Positions 11,327 through 22,465 of a stretch of 64,000 nucleotides of DNA are shown one piece after another. A model generated the notes under the pieces. The model saw nothing but the letters and a program-made list of their open reading frames with translations, did no database searches and was not told the DNA's origin. This DNA comes from Anaeramoeba ignava (taxonomy: Eukaryota > Metamonada > Anaeramoebidae): positions 434,001 to 498,000 of the forward strand of contig JAPDFW010000092.1 of assembly GCA_028826165.1 (NCBI GenBank), read 5' to 3'. The stretch's first letter is position 1. Every line of letters starts with the position of its first letter. The position numbers and the translations under genes are program-made.

Positions 11327-12736
11327 TTAATTCTTTTGTCTTTTATCAAAATGAGGAGGATTGTTCCAAGCGCCGTATTTAATTGACTTTCCAGAACGTT
11401 GAACCCTTTTTTCAGAAGCAATTAAATAATTATCACGAATTTCATCAATTTTGGATTTGCCATCATAAAGATCATATTCCTCTCTAAAATTCTGGGGGGT
11501 AACAATTGGCATCATAACATTTGCACCTGAAGAGAGTGCGATTTCACGACCGAAGGGATGAATAGCATGCAGGGCTGTTGTTGAAGCGATGTTGATTTCA
11601 TTCATCATAACTCGAGAAATTGCATACATTCTTAAAGTCAACTGGAAAGATCTCAACAGATCCTTTTGGATCTCAGAATGGGTCTTTGATTGGAATATCT
11701 TGTCGCCCATAGGCGTGTTTTTGGCAGGGATGTAGGGACCCATTCCAAGCATATCAATATCCATCTCTTTGAAAAACAAAACATCATTCGCAAGATCCTT
11801 TAAGGTTTGATCAGGAATTCCGATCATGACTCCAGTTCCGACTTGGTAGCTGAGTTTTCGCAGATCCTGCAAGCATTGTAAACGGGTGTCAAATGAGTGG
11901 TTGATGTTCTTCGGATGGATTTTTTCGTACAGTTCCCGATTCGAACTTTCTATGCGCAAAAGATATCTCATAGCTCCGGCCTCTTTGAGTCTTTTAAGAT
12001 CACTATAAGATAATTCACCCAAAGAAAGAACAACTCCAATTCCTTGTGGATATTGCTCGTTTGTGGTCATTTTTTTGATTTCCTTGATTAGATCAACAAG
12101 ATAATCCATCCTGTTCGTTGCAGTGAGTTCTCCTGATTGAAGAAGTAAACATCCAAAATTTAGTTTGTGAATTTTGTCAACACATTCTAATATTTCTTCT
12201 CTTGTCATCGTAAATCTCTTCAAATAAGGATTCCCTTTCCGGATTCCACAATAAAAACAGTTTTTTTGGCATATATTTGAAAACTCAATTATTCCTCGAA
12301 AATACACTTTATTATCAAATACTCTTCTTGCAATTGAATCCGCAAATTTGAATAAATATTCATCTTCTTGCCACGTTTGATTTTCTAAAAGTCGAATAAT
12401 TTCATTCTCCTTGAGTTTAGTTCCTGTCTCCGTTTTTGGGGATTCTATCAATATTTTTGTCACTTCTTCAACTCTTTTTTGGATCTTTTTTGGATCGTTT
12501 TCTTCTTTATTTTTATATTCCATTTTTTTTAAATTCTCTGTTAGAAAATCATCTGTTTTTTGATTTGTTTTGAAATGTCTTTTTGTTCGGTTTTGATGAG
12601 TTGGCTTTATTATTGGAAGTCTTTTTGGTTTTTGTATGATTGTTGTGATTAGATTTTTTGTTATTTTCATGCTTTTTTGATTAATTTGTTTGAGTTTAAA
12701 AGATTTTGCATTTTTTGGGAAAATTTTAGAAAGCAT
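11327..12736 (-). CDS. hydE: [FeFe]-hydrogenase maturase HydE, organellar
   Basis: 469 residues from the ATG at 12736 (MLSKIFPKNAKSFK). Upstream in-frame codons have no ATG and are low complexity. Radical SAM cluster motif CX3CX2C at Cys156, Cys160 and Cys163 (CQKNCFYCGIRKGN). Family-typical motifs follow: LLQSGE, YLLRIESSN, GTGVMIGIPDQT, DMLGMGPYIP, and an NEINIASTTALHAIHP stretch. HydE acts with HydF and HydG to build the [2Fe] subcluster of [FeFe]-hydrogenase; in eukaryotes it occurs in hydrogenosomes and algal plastids. The ~85 residues before the conserved part are basic and poor in acidic residues at the start, which fits a matrix-targeting leader plus spacer. No intron and no frame break. 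Biotin synthase is a related alternative, but the Gly-X-Arg-Lys-Gly after the Cys motif and overall match favour HydE. Confidence 0.93.
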   Translation of the reverse strand: MLSKIFPKNAKSFKLKQINQKSMKITKNLITTIIQKPKRLPIIKPTHQNRTKRHFKTNQKTDDFLTENLKKMEYKNKEENDPKKIQKRVEEVTKILIESPKTETGTKLKENEIIRLLENQTWQEDEYLFKFADSIARRVFDNKVYFRGIIEFSNICQKNCFYCGIRKGNPYLKRFTMTREEILECVDKIHKLNFGCLLLQSGELTATNRMDYLVDLIKEIKKMTTNEQYPQGIGVVLSLGELSYSDLKRLKEAGAMRYLLRIESSNRELYEKIHPKNINHSFDTRLQCLQDLRKLSYQVGTGVMIGIPDQTLKDLANDVLFFKEMDIDMLGMGPYIPAKNTPMGDKIFQSKTHSEIQKDLLRSFQLTLRMYAISRVMMNEINIASTTALHAIHPFGREIALSSGANVMMPIVTPQNFREEYDLYDGKSKIDEIRDNYLIASEKRVQRSGKSIKYGAWNNPPHFDKRQKN

Positions 12737-12967
12737 TTTGTTTGAATTTAACACACAAACTAAAACTAAAACAATAAAAATGAAAATGAAAAAAATTTGT
12801 GAAAAGAAAAAAATGAAAAAAAAAAAGATCTTAGAAAAAAAAAATTTTTTTGGGGATACAAATTTAATCGAAAAAAAAAAAACCAAGTTTAATAATTCTC
12901 GATAATTTGATTATTGAAAAATTTTTTTTCTTTATTATTAAAATTAAAAAATTAAAAAATTAAAAAA

Positions 12968-15013
12968 TTAAAAAAGAAAAGGAGGAAAATAAGAAGGACA
13001 TTTGAAAAGATAATTTGGGAATTTTGGAACATTATCGATAATTGATAAAAGTATTGAACCCAATCGATAACCTGCAAGAGCAATTTGTTGTTGAGAAATT
13101 TTGATAGTGCGTTCTTTATAAAAATCAGAAGCTGTTCCATTAACTACTATGTCTGTATAAGCATAATCAACAGCAAGTTGATAAGTTTCTGTTCCCCAAG
13201 CTACAAAATCAAAATTGGAATCATTGAATCGATCTTTGAACCAAATTTTTGGATATTTGTTCATAATTGATGTTGCATTTCCTATTAAATATTGAATTCC
13301 TTCTTCATCAAGTGGATATACTCCTAAATATTCACATGCAACTGAATCCCACCAAAAATGTAATCTTGTATTACATGGACTGTCTCCTGTTAAAAGAAAT
13401 AAATTTCCTCCTTGATCTCCATTTGGGAAGAGAGGCGAATACATTTGACAACAATGAAGTGGTTGATGTCTTTATTTCATTTAATTTTCATTTTCAAATT
13501 ATAAATGAATTTTAATTTTAATTTTAATTTTAATTATAATTTTAATTTTAATTTTAATTTTAATTTTAATTTTAATTTTAATTTTAATTTTAATTTTAAT
13601 TTTAATTTGAATTTTAATTTTAATTTTAATTTTAATTTTAATTTTCAATTTTAATTTTGATTTTAATTTTAATTTATAAATGAATTTTAATTTTAATTTT
13701 TTATCCGATTTTTGATTTTAATTTTAATTTTAATTTTAATTTTAATTTTAATTTTGATTTTAATTTTAATTTTAATTTTAATTTTAATTTTAATTTTAAT
13801 TTTAATTTTAATTTTATAATTTAATTTTAATTTTAATTTTAATTTTAATTTTAATTTTAATTTTAATTTTAATTTTAATTTTAATTTTAATTTTAATTTT
13901 AATTTTAATTTTCAATTTATAAATGAATTTTGATTTTAATAAATGATTTTTTTATAATTGAATTTTAATTTTAATTTATAAATGAATTTTTAATTTTAAT
14001 TTTATAAATGAATTTTTAATTTTAATTTTTAATTTTAATTTTAATTTTAATTTTAATTTTAATTTTAATTTTAATTTTAATTTTAATTTTAATTTTATAA
14101 ATGAATTTTCATTTTAATTTTAATTTTAATTTTAATTTTAATTTTAATTTTAATTTTAATTTTAATTTTAATTTTAATTTTAATTTTAATTTTAATTTTA
14201 ATTTTAATTTTAATTTTAATTTTAATTTTAATTTTAATTTAAATTTTAATTTTATAAATGAATTTTAATTTTAATTTTAATTTTATAAATGAATTTTAAT
14301 TTTATAAATGAATTTTAATTTTAATTTTAATTTTAATTTTAATTTTAATTTTAATTTTAATTTTTAATTTATAAATGAATTTTAATTTTAATTTTAATTT
14401 TAATTTTAATTTTAATTTTAATTTTAATTTTTAATTTTAATTTGTAAATGAATTTTAATTTTATTTATAAATGAATTATTTTAATTTTAATTTTAATTTT
14501 AATTTTAATTTTAATTTATAAATGAATTTTAATTTTAATTTTAATTTTATAAATGAATTTTAATTTTATAAATGAATTTTAAATGGAAACACACAAATCT
14601 CCAACAAAATGAATTAATTGTCTTAATTGAAAAGCCCAAGCCCAAATAGAAGTACAATTTGGGGATTGAAGAGTATTAAGAGATTGGTTACAAGCCCACA
14701 TAACATTTTCAGTAGGCATAGTAAAATTAATTGAGATATTTTCAGGATTATAAGGTATATCAGCAAAATGCCAATTAGACATAGAAGAAATATTATAAGG
14801 AGCAGCTTTTATTTCATCAGGCCAAACTGAAGCTTCATAAAAATCTCCTGTAAAATAAGGTTCCCATGTATCAAGTATGTTCATTAATAATTCTTTTTGT
14901 TCTTCCGTTAAATCTCTTGTTGCAATTTCAACTATTATCATATGCCCATTTCCCCACCAACAAAATCCAACAATTATTAAATAAAACGATAAAATTATCC
15001 CTAAAAAATTCAT
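12968..15013 (-). CDS. secreted S1/P1-type zinc nuclease
   Basis: Two exons, 15013-14595 and 13469-12968, joined across a GTGTGT...AAG intron; the mRNA encodes 306 residues. A signal peptide (MNFLGIILSFYLIIVGFC) is followed by WWGNGH, so cleavage would expose the Trp that ligates zinc in P1 nuclease. Other zinc-ligand motifs are present in order: VWPD, WHFADIP, LIHFVGD, HQPLH (the Leu codon is split by the intron), and LHFWWD (His-X3-Asp). The set is complete, so this should be an active phosphodiesterase cutting single-stranded DNA and RNA, secreted or in an acidic vacuole. Several Asn-X-Ser/Thr sites support the secretory route. The intron is made entirely of AATTTT-type repeats. Confidence 0.9.
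13470..14594 (-). repeat. 1,125-bp intron made of AAAATT hexamers
   Basis: Intron of the S1/P1 nuclease gene. It starts GTGTGT and ends AAG on the minus strand. Apart from the ends it is the hexamer TTTTAA (plus strand), broken every 50-150 bp by a TATAAATGAATTTT variant. It encodes nothing. Confidence 0.9.
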
Positions 15014-15519
15014 AAAGAAAGAAAAAAATGTTTTTAATTTTTCATTTTTTTTTCATTTTTTTTTTAAGTCAACAACTTTTTTTGTTTTTTGTTTTTTTTG
15101 ACATTTTCTTTCTTTTTTTCTTTTTAAAAAAACAAAATATTGAAAAAATTGGAAAACAATAAATAATTAATTTTTTTAGTTATTTTGGATTTATTGATTT
15201 CGAGAAATAATTTTTTAAAAAAATTTTAATTTTGATTTTGATTTTAATTTGCTTTTGATTTTGATTTTGATTTTAATTTTAGTTTTGCTTTTGATTTTAA
15301 TTTTGATTTTGATTTTGATTTTAATTTTGATTTTGATTAATTTTAATTTTAATTTTGATTTTGATTTTGATTAATTTTAATTTTAATTTTGATTTTGATT
15401 TTAATTTTAATTTTGATTTTGATTTTGATTTTGATTTTGAATTTTGATTTTAATTTTAATTTTAATTTTAATTTTAATTTTGATTTAAATTGATTTTGAT
15501 TTTAATTTTGATTTTGATT
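15014..15519. other. intergenic: nuclease promoter and AT/G repeat
   Basis: The first ~170 bp upstream of the nuclease ATG hold poly(A/T) tracts and AAAAATGAAAA elements (TTTTCATTTTT on the coding strand). From about 15215 to 15519 there is a TTTTGATTTTAA hexamer tract that forms the 3' flank of the Alba gene. No gene is seen. Confidence 0.6.
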
Positions 15520-18114
15520 TTAATTTTGATTTGCTGCCATTCTTTGAAGCACAATTTCTGAAAAATTTTCCACTGGTTGAACTATAATAGAAATTTTTGG
15601 TTTTTGTTGTATATAATATTCTGGATTATCAATGCTTTGTCGTGTTTTAATTTCAACAATCGATGTTTCAATCTCTTTTTATTTCAAATTTAAAATTAAA
15701 TTCAAATTTTTAAATGGATTTTCAATTTTGTATTTTGTTAATTAATTTTGAGTATTTACTTTCAACAGTTATTAAACCTGCTTTTTTTAAATCTTCTACA
15801 ATTTTGATAGTTCTTGAAATAGCTAAAAATTTTATAATTAATTTTATAAATAATTTTATAAATAATTTAATAATTAATTTTATAAATAATTTTATAAATA
15901 AATTTATATTTAATTTTATAAATAATTTTATAATTAATTTTATAATTAATTTTATAAATAATTTTATAAATAATTTTATATTTAATTTTATTAATAATTT
16001 TATTAATAATTTTATAAATAATTTTATAAATAATTTTATTAATAATTTTATATTTAATTTTATAAATAATTTTATAAATAATTTTATAAATAATTTTATA
16101 AATAATTTTATAAATAATTTTATAAATAATTTTATTAATAATTTTATATTTAATTTTATTAATAATTTTATTAATAATTTTATAAATAATTTTATAAATA
16201 ATTTTATTAATAATTTTATATTTAATTTTATAAATAATTTTATAAATAATTTTATAAATAATTTTATAAATAATTTTATAAATAATTTTATAAATAATTT
16301 TATAAATAATTTTATAAATAATTTTATAAATAATTTTATAAATAATTTTATAATTAATTTTATAAATAATTTTATAATTAATTTTATAAATAATTTTATA
16401 AATAATTTTATAAATGATTTTATAAATAATTTTATAAATAATTTTATAAATAATTTTATAAATAATTTTATAAATAATTTTATAAATAATTTTATAAATG
16501 ATTTTATAAATAATTTTATAAATAATTTTATAAATAATTTTATAAATAATTTTATAAATAATTTTATAAATAATTTTATAAATAATTTTATAAATAATTT
16601 AATAATTAATTTTATAAATAATTTTATAAATAATTTTATAAATAATTTAATAATTAATTTTATAAATAATTTTATAAATAATTTAATAATTAATTTTATA
16701 AATAATTTTATAAATAATTTAATAATTAATTTTATAAATAATTTAATAATTAATTTTATAAATAATTTTATAAATAATTTTATAAATAAATTTAATAATT
16801 AATTTTATAAATAATTTTATAAATAATTTTATAAATAATTTTATAATTAATTTTATATTTAATTTTATATTTAATTTTATAAATAATTTTATAAATAATT
16901 TTATAAATAATTTTATTAATAATTTTATAAATAATTTTATAAATAATTTTATAAATAATTTTATAAATAATTTTATAAATAATTTTATAAATAATTTAAT
17001 AATTAATTTTATATTTAATTTTATATATAATTTTATAAATAATTTAATACTTAATTTTATATTTTAATTTTATAATAAATTTTATAATAAATTTTATAAA
17101 TAATTTTATAAATAATTTTATAAATAATTTTATAAATAATTTTATAATTAATTTTATAAATAATTTTATAATTAATTTTATAAATAATTTTATAAATAAT
17201 TTTATAAATAATTTTATAATTAATTTTATAAATAATTTAATAATTAATTTTTATAAATAATTTTATAAATAATTTTATAAATAATTTTATAAATAATTTA
17301 ATAAATAATTTTATAAATAATTTTATAAATAATTTTATAAATAATTTAATAATTAATTTTTATAATTAATTTTATAAATAATTTTATATTTAATTTTATA
17401 TTTAATTTTATATTTAATTTTATAAATAATTTTATAAATAATTTTATAAATAATTTTATAAATAATTTAATAATTAATTTTATAAATAATTTTATATTTA
17501 ATTTTATAAATAATTTTATAAATAATTTTATAAATAATTTTATAAATAATTTTATAAATAATTTTATAAATAATTTTATAAATAATTTTATATTTAATTT
17601 TATAATTAATTTTATAAATAATTTTATAATTAATTTTATAAATAATTTTATAAATAATTTTATAAATAATTTTATAAATAATTTTATAATTAATTTTATA
17701 AATAATTTTATAAATAATTTTATAAATAATTTAATAATTAATTTTATATTTAATTTTATAAATAATTTTATATTTAATTTTATAAATAATTTTATATTTA
17801 ATTTTATATTTAATTTTATATTTAATTTTATAAATAATTTTATAAATAATTTTATAAATAATTTTATAAATAATTTTATAAATAATTTTATATATAATTT
17901 TATAATTAATTTTATAAATAATTTTATAAATAATTTTATTAATAATTTTATAATAAATTTTTCAATCTCTAATGTAATAAAAATTAAAATAAAAAGTACC
18001 TAAACCTAAACCACTGAATTCTAATGGTTGTCCTTTAGAAATATGTGTTTTAATTAAATTTGCATAATATGATGATGATTTACTGTTGGCAGAAATGGGA
18101 ATCAAAATAGACAT
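15520..18114 (-). CDS. Alba-domain DNA/RNA-binding protein
   Basis: Three exons, 18114-18001 plus base 18000, 15822-15760 and 15674-15520, encode 110 residues. Exon 1 begins MSILIPISANSKSSSYYANLIK and ends ...EFSGLGL; exon 2 supplies AISRTIKIVEDLKKAGLITVE; exon 3 starts KIETSIVEIKTR and ends MAANQN. The Alba landmarks are the Ser/Tyr-Ala-Asn helix, the Gly-Leu-Gly turn followed by Ala-Ile-Ser, a VEDLKK helix and a final beta hairpin. Alba proteins are small dimeric nucleic-acid binders, in eukaryotes mostly RNA-associated (Rpp20/Rpp25 relatives and translational regulators). Intron 1 is 2,177 bp of simple repeat; intron 2 is 85 bp with GTAAAT...AAG. The frame is continuous across both junctions. 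The gene is divergent from ribosomal protein eS7. Confidence 0.87.
15823..17999 (-). repeat. 2.2-kb intron made of ATTTTATAAATA 12-mers
   Basis: Intron 1 of the Alba gene, starting GTACTT and ending TTTTTAG on the minus strand. On the plus strand the body is a 12-bp unit AATTTTATAAAT with variants (AATTTTATTAAT, AATTTTATATTT, AATTTAATAATT). An open frame of Phe-Ile-Asn-Asn repeats on the plus strand is a by-product of the 12-bp period and is not a gene. Confidence 0.9.
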
Positions 18115-18321
18115 TGTGGAAAAATTTTTTTTTTGTTTAAAAAGGAAAAAAGACAAAGAAAAAAATGAAAAAAAAAAACAAAAAAAAATAAATTTTTACT
18201 CATTTTCAAATCAAAATTATTAATTTATTTCATTTTATTAGTCATAATAAAAAAAATAAAAAAAAAAAACAAAAAAAAAATTTTTTTTTTCATTTTTTTT
18301 CATTTCCTTTAATTAAATAGA
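18115..18321. promoter_or_regulatory. divergent promoter, Alba / eS7
   Basis: 207 bp between two divergent ATGs. It holds long A and T tracts and TTTTTTCATTTTTTTTCATTT next to the eS7 start, with the mirror form AAAAATGAAAAAAA on the Alba side. TCATTTT resembles a simple initiator element. Transcription starts are inferred, not seen. Confidence 0.5.
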
Positions 18322-20384
18322 ATGGAAGAAACAAAAGCACCACAAAAACAAGAAACACAAACAGAACAAAAAAAAGAAACACAAACACAGCATCACAAGA
18401 AAGAAACACACAAAAAAAGAACTGTTGATAAAGAAATTCAAAAATATTGCAAAATGAAAAGATTTCCAAATAAACTTGAAGTCGGAATTATACAACATCT
18501 TATTCAACTTCAGGTTTGTTTAACGAAAAAGAAAAAGAAAAAGAAAAAGAAAAAAAAATTTTATAATTCATTTTAAATTATATTTATAATAATTCCTTTA
18601 AATTATCATTAATTTTAAAATATAAATATAAATATAAATATAAATATAAATATAAATATAAATATAAATCTAAAAATAAATATAAATATAAATATAAAAA
18701 TAAATATAAATATAAATATAAATATAAATATAAATATAAATATAAATATAAATATAAATATAAATATAAATATAAATATAAATATAAATATAAATATAAT
18801 TATAAATATAAATATAAATATAAATATAATTATAAATATAAAACAAAATATAAATATAAAATATAAATATAAATATAAAATAAATATAAATATAAACATA
18901 AATATAATTATAAATATAAATATAAATATAAATATAAATATAAATATAAACATAAAATAAATATAAATATAAATATAAATATAAACATAAATATAAAATA
19001 AAAATAAAATAAACATAAATATAAATATAAATATAAAATAAATATAAACATAAATAAATAAAACATAAATATAAACATAAATATAAAATAAAAATAAACA
19101 TAAATATAAACATGAATCAAACATAAATATAAACATAAAATATAAAAATAAACATAAATATAAATATAAATATAAAATATAAATATAAATATAAACATAA
19201 AATAAGCTCTTGTCATAAAATATAAATTTAAATATAAAATATAAATATATAAGAATAAACATAAACATAAAAAAAAACATGTAAATATAAATATAAATAT
19301 ATAAATATAATTATAAAATAAACATAAATATAATTTTAAAATATAAATTACATAAAATATAAAATTATAAACTAAATATAAATAAAAATATAAATATAAA
19401 ATATAAATATAAATATAAATATAAATATAAATATTAATATAAAATAAATATAAATATTAATATAAATATAAATATAAATATCAATATCAATATAAATATA
19501 AATATAAATATAAATATAAATCTAAATATAAATATAAATATAAATATCAATATCAATATAAATATAAATATAAATATAAATATAAATCTAAATATAAATA
19601 TAAAAATAAATATAAATATAAAAATAAATATAAATATAAATATTAATGAAATTTTCATTATTTAATTAGGCTTCAACTGAATCAGAAGATTTTAAGACTG
19701 GTCTTGCAAAATTACAAATAACCCAAGTTAGAATATTCCGTCTTGGAAAAGGAAAACAAGCTCTTGTCATTTTTATTCCTGTTCCTTTAATCACAACTTT
19801 ACATTCTGTTCAAGAACAATTAACTCAAGAACTTGAGAAAAAATTCAGTGGAAACACAGTTTTCTTTGTTGCTCAAAGAAGAATTATTCACCCTGAAACA
19901 AGAAAAACAAAAATCAAAAGACAGAAAAGACCTAGAAGTAGAACTTTAACAAGTGTACATATAAAATTCATTTATAAAATCAAAATTAAAATTAGAATTA
20001 AAATTAAAATTATAATTAAAATTAAAATTAAAATTAAAATTAAAATTAAAATTAAAATTAAAATTAAAATTCATTTATAAAATAATTAGGTTTATGAAGC
20101 AATGCTCACAGATATGGTTTATCCAACTGAAATTGTTGGAAAGAGAATTCATTATCATTTAGACGGTCATCAAATAACTAAAATGTACTTTATTTTTATT
20201 TTTATTTTTATTTTTAAATACAAAAATTTAATTATTTAATTATTTATTTAATTATTTAAAAAAAAGTCATCTTGATAAGAAAGATCAAACAACAATTTCT
20301 CCAAGAATTCCTGCTATAGTTAAAGTTTACAAAAAATTAACAAGTAAAAATATAGTTTGTGAATTCCCAACTTTCCAACTTTAA
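18322..20384 (+). CDS. RPS7: 40S ribosomal protein eS7
   Basis: Four exons, 18322-18513, 19670-19954, 20090-20184 and 20267-20384, give 229 residues with all junctions in frame. The conserved body has FKTGLAKLQITQVRIF, KQALVIFIPVPL, FVAQRRIIHPETR, the basic KIKRQKRPRSRTLTS segment, YEAMLTDMVYPTEIVGKRIH, HLDKKD, VYKKLTSKN and a terminal CEFPTFQL. It is a small-subunit protein of the cytosolic ribosome, longer than usual because of a ~30-residue Lys/Gln/Thr-rich N-terminal extension. Splice donors are GTTTGT, GTACAT and GTACTT. Intron 1 is 1.16 kb of repeat; introns 2 and 3 are 135 and 82 bp. Confidence 0.95.
18514..19669 (+). repeat. 1.16-kb intron made of AAATAT hexamers
   Basis: Intron 1 of the eS7 gene, from GTTTGT to ATTAG. 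Most of it is TATAAA hexamers, with AAAATAA, AACATAA and TCAATA variants. Minus-strand open frames of Ile/Tyr/Phe repeats here are artefacts. Confidence 0.9.
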
Positions 20385-20901
20385 ATGAATTTTGAAAAAT
20401 TGATTTGATTTCATTTATCAACATTTTTAAAAAACTTTTAAATCAAAAAATAATAATTAAAAAATTAAAAAGAAGATAAAAAGATTTTAAGAGAAGAAAG
20501 AAAAAAGTTTATTTCAATCCTTTTTACTTTCCAACCTTTTTTTTTTGGTTTTTTTTCTTTCACAAAATTTTTTACTTTTTTACATTTTTTTTTTAATAAA
20601 TTCCTTAATAAAGAAAAGATACAAATTTTTATTTAAATTTTTATTTAAATTTTTATTTAAATTTTTATTTAAATTTTTATTTAAATTTTTATTTAAATTT
20701 TTATTTAAATTTTTATTTAATTTTTATTTAAATTTTATTTAAATTTTTTATTTAAATTTTTCTTATATGACGTCATTTAATAAAAATTTTATTAATTTAA
20801 AAAAAAATTTTTTTTCTTTTTTTTTTTTCATTTTTCATTTTTCTTTTTAAAACAACAAAAACAACAAAAACAAAAACAAAACTTTTTTTTTAATAAACAA
20901 A
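20385..20901. other. intergenic: eS7 terminator region and eIF1A promoter
   Basis: Contains A/T tracts and a 12-bp TTTTTATTTAAA repeat (about 20625-20760). Upstream of the eIF1A ATG lies a T-rich stretch with TTTTTTTTCATTTTTCATTTT, then an AACAAAAACAAAAAC leader. No gene is seen. Confidence 0.6.
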
Positions 20902-22064
20902 ATGCCAAAAAATAAAGGAAAAGGAGGAAAAGGACGTAAAAGAGGAAAAAATACAGCTTGGGAAACAAAAAGACCACTTCTTGAAAAAGAAGAAGGACAA
21001 GAATATGCTTTTGTAGAAAAGATTTTAGGAAATGGAAGATTAGAAGCATATTGTTATGATGGAAAGAGAAGATTATGTCACATTCGGTAAAATTTCACAA
21101 ACAAAACTAATTTTAAAATATTTATATTTATATTTATATTTATATTTATATTTATATTTATATTTATATTTATATTTATATTTATATTTATATTTATATT
21201 TATATTTGTATTTATATTTATATTTATATTTATTTTTATTTAAATTTATATTTATATTTATATTTTAAATATTTATATTTATATTTTAAATATTTATATT
21301 TATATTTATATTTATATTTATATTTATATTTATATTTATTATATTTATATTTATTATATTTATATTTATATTTATATTTATATTTATATTTATTTTAAAT
21401 AATTATAATTGATTAGAGGTGCAATTCGAAAACGTGTTTGGATTAATCAAGGAGATCATATTTTAGTTACACTTCGAGACTTTCAAGATGATAAAGCAGA
21501 TGTTATTCACAGATATACAACAGAAGAAGTTAGAGAATTAAAAAAAATGGGGTGTCTTCCCGATCCAGGTATTTATTTCTTATTAAAATTAAAATTAAAA
21601 TCAAAATTAAAATTAAAATTAAAATTAAAAATTCATTTTGAAATTTAAAATTAAAATTAAAATTAAAAATTTATTTCTTATTAAAATTAAAATTAAAAAT
21701 TCATTTTGAAAATTAAATTTAAAATTAAAATTAAAATTAAAAATTTATTTCTTATTAAAATTAAAATTAAAATTAAAATTAAAATTAAAATTAAAATTAA
21801 AATTAAAATTAAAAATTTATTTCTTATTAAAATTAAAAATTCATTTTGAAATTTAAAATTAAAATTAAAATTAAAATTAAAATTAAAATTAAAATTAAAA
21901 TTAAAATTAAAAATTTATTTCTTATTAAAATTAAATTCTGATTTGTATTTTTAGAGGAAAAGGATGAAGACACTGATGAGAAAATCACTTTCTCACGCAA
22001 TCTCCCTTCTAAAAATGAGGTTGAAAAAGAGAAAGAGACAGAAATTGATTTTGATAACATCTAG
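20902..22064 (+). CDS. translation initiation factor eIF1A
   Basis: Three exons, 20902-21086, 21417-21568 and 21955-22064, encode 148 residues. It starts [17 protein letters not shown], the basic N-terminal tail typical of eIF1A, then an S1/OB-fold: [55 protein letters not shown] and [13 protein letters not shown]. It ends in an acidic tail ([10 protein letters not shown] ... EIDFDNI). eIF1A binds the decoding site of the 40S subunit and promotes scanning and start-codon selection; both tails are functional in other eukaryotes. Splices are GTAAAA...TAG and GTATTT...TAG, each splitting an Arg or Glu codon. The stop is TAG, one line of evidence for the standard code. Confidence 0.95.
21087..21416 (+). 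repeat. intron of TTTATA hexamers
   Basis: Intron 1 of eIF1A, from GTAAAATT to GATTAG, nearly all (TATTTA)n. Confidence 0.88.
21569..21954 (+). repeat. intron of AAAATT hexamers with an internal higher-order repeat
   Basis: Intron 2 of eIF1A. (AAAATT)n blocks alternate with TTTATTTCTTATT and ATTCATTTTGAAA blocks, each present three or more times, so the intron carries a repeat of repeats. Its GTATTTATTTCTTATT start is itself one of these blocks. Confidence 0.82.
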
Positions 22065-22152
22065 ACAAGCCTTCTGCTTGTTCTAGATTGTTATTTTGCT
22101 TGCGGCTGTTGCTGCTCGCTAAATTCCTTATTTTGATTTGATCCTTGATCCA
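22062..22152. other. GC-richer hairpin and 20-codon minus-strand ORF after eIF1A
   Basis: CTAGACAAGC and GCTTGTTCTAG form an imperfect stem directly at the eIF1A stop codon (22061-22086). Just downstream lies a TTGCGGCTGTTGCTGCTCGC stretch that is unusually G+C-rich for this window. On the minus strand a short ORF (22152-22090, MDQGSNQNKEF start, 20 residues) covers it. It may be a 3'-UTR structure or a tiny gene; I cannot decide. Confidence 0.35.
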
Positions 22153-22465
22153 TTTTTCAATTTACTTTAAAAAACAAAAAAAAAACAAAAACAGATTTGG
22201 TTATTCTTTTATTCTTTTATTCTTTTATTCTTATTCTTCTTTTAGCAATGATTTTTTCAATTTTATCACATTTAATTAATAATTAATTTTACGTTCAAAT
22301 TCCTTTATCAAAAAAAAATTATTTTTTCATTTCTTAAAAAATCAAAAAAAACTTTCAAATTTTTTTTTTACTTTTTTTTAAAAATTCAAAAAAAAAACAC
22401 TTCAAAAATGAAAGAGAAAATTTCAAATTATGTTTTTTTTGTTTTTTGTTTTTGTTTTTTTGTTT
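22153..22465. other. intergenic, convergent 3' ends
   Basis: Homopolymer A/T tracts and a TTATTC repeat (22205-22240). Nothing else is seen. Confidence 0.5.

Noticed and set aside
12737-12886. N-terminal extension of HydE through a Phe/Ile-rich segment
   Set aside because: It has no ATG and is a translation of poly(A/T) promoter sequence; the ATG at 12736 gives a more typical leader.
15714-16802. Long plus-strand ORF of Phe-Ile-Asn-Asn repeats
   Set aside because: It is the 12-bp repeat of Alba intron 1 read in one frame, plus antisense of the Alba exon 2. No promoter and no non-repeat sequence.
18615-19280. Minus-strand ORFs rich in Ile, Phe, Tyr
   Set aside because: Antisense of the AAATAT repeat in eS7 intron 1; any 6-bp repeat without stops yields such frames.
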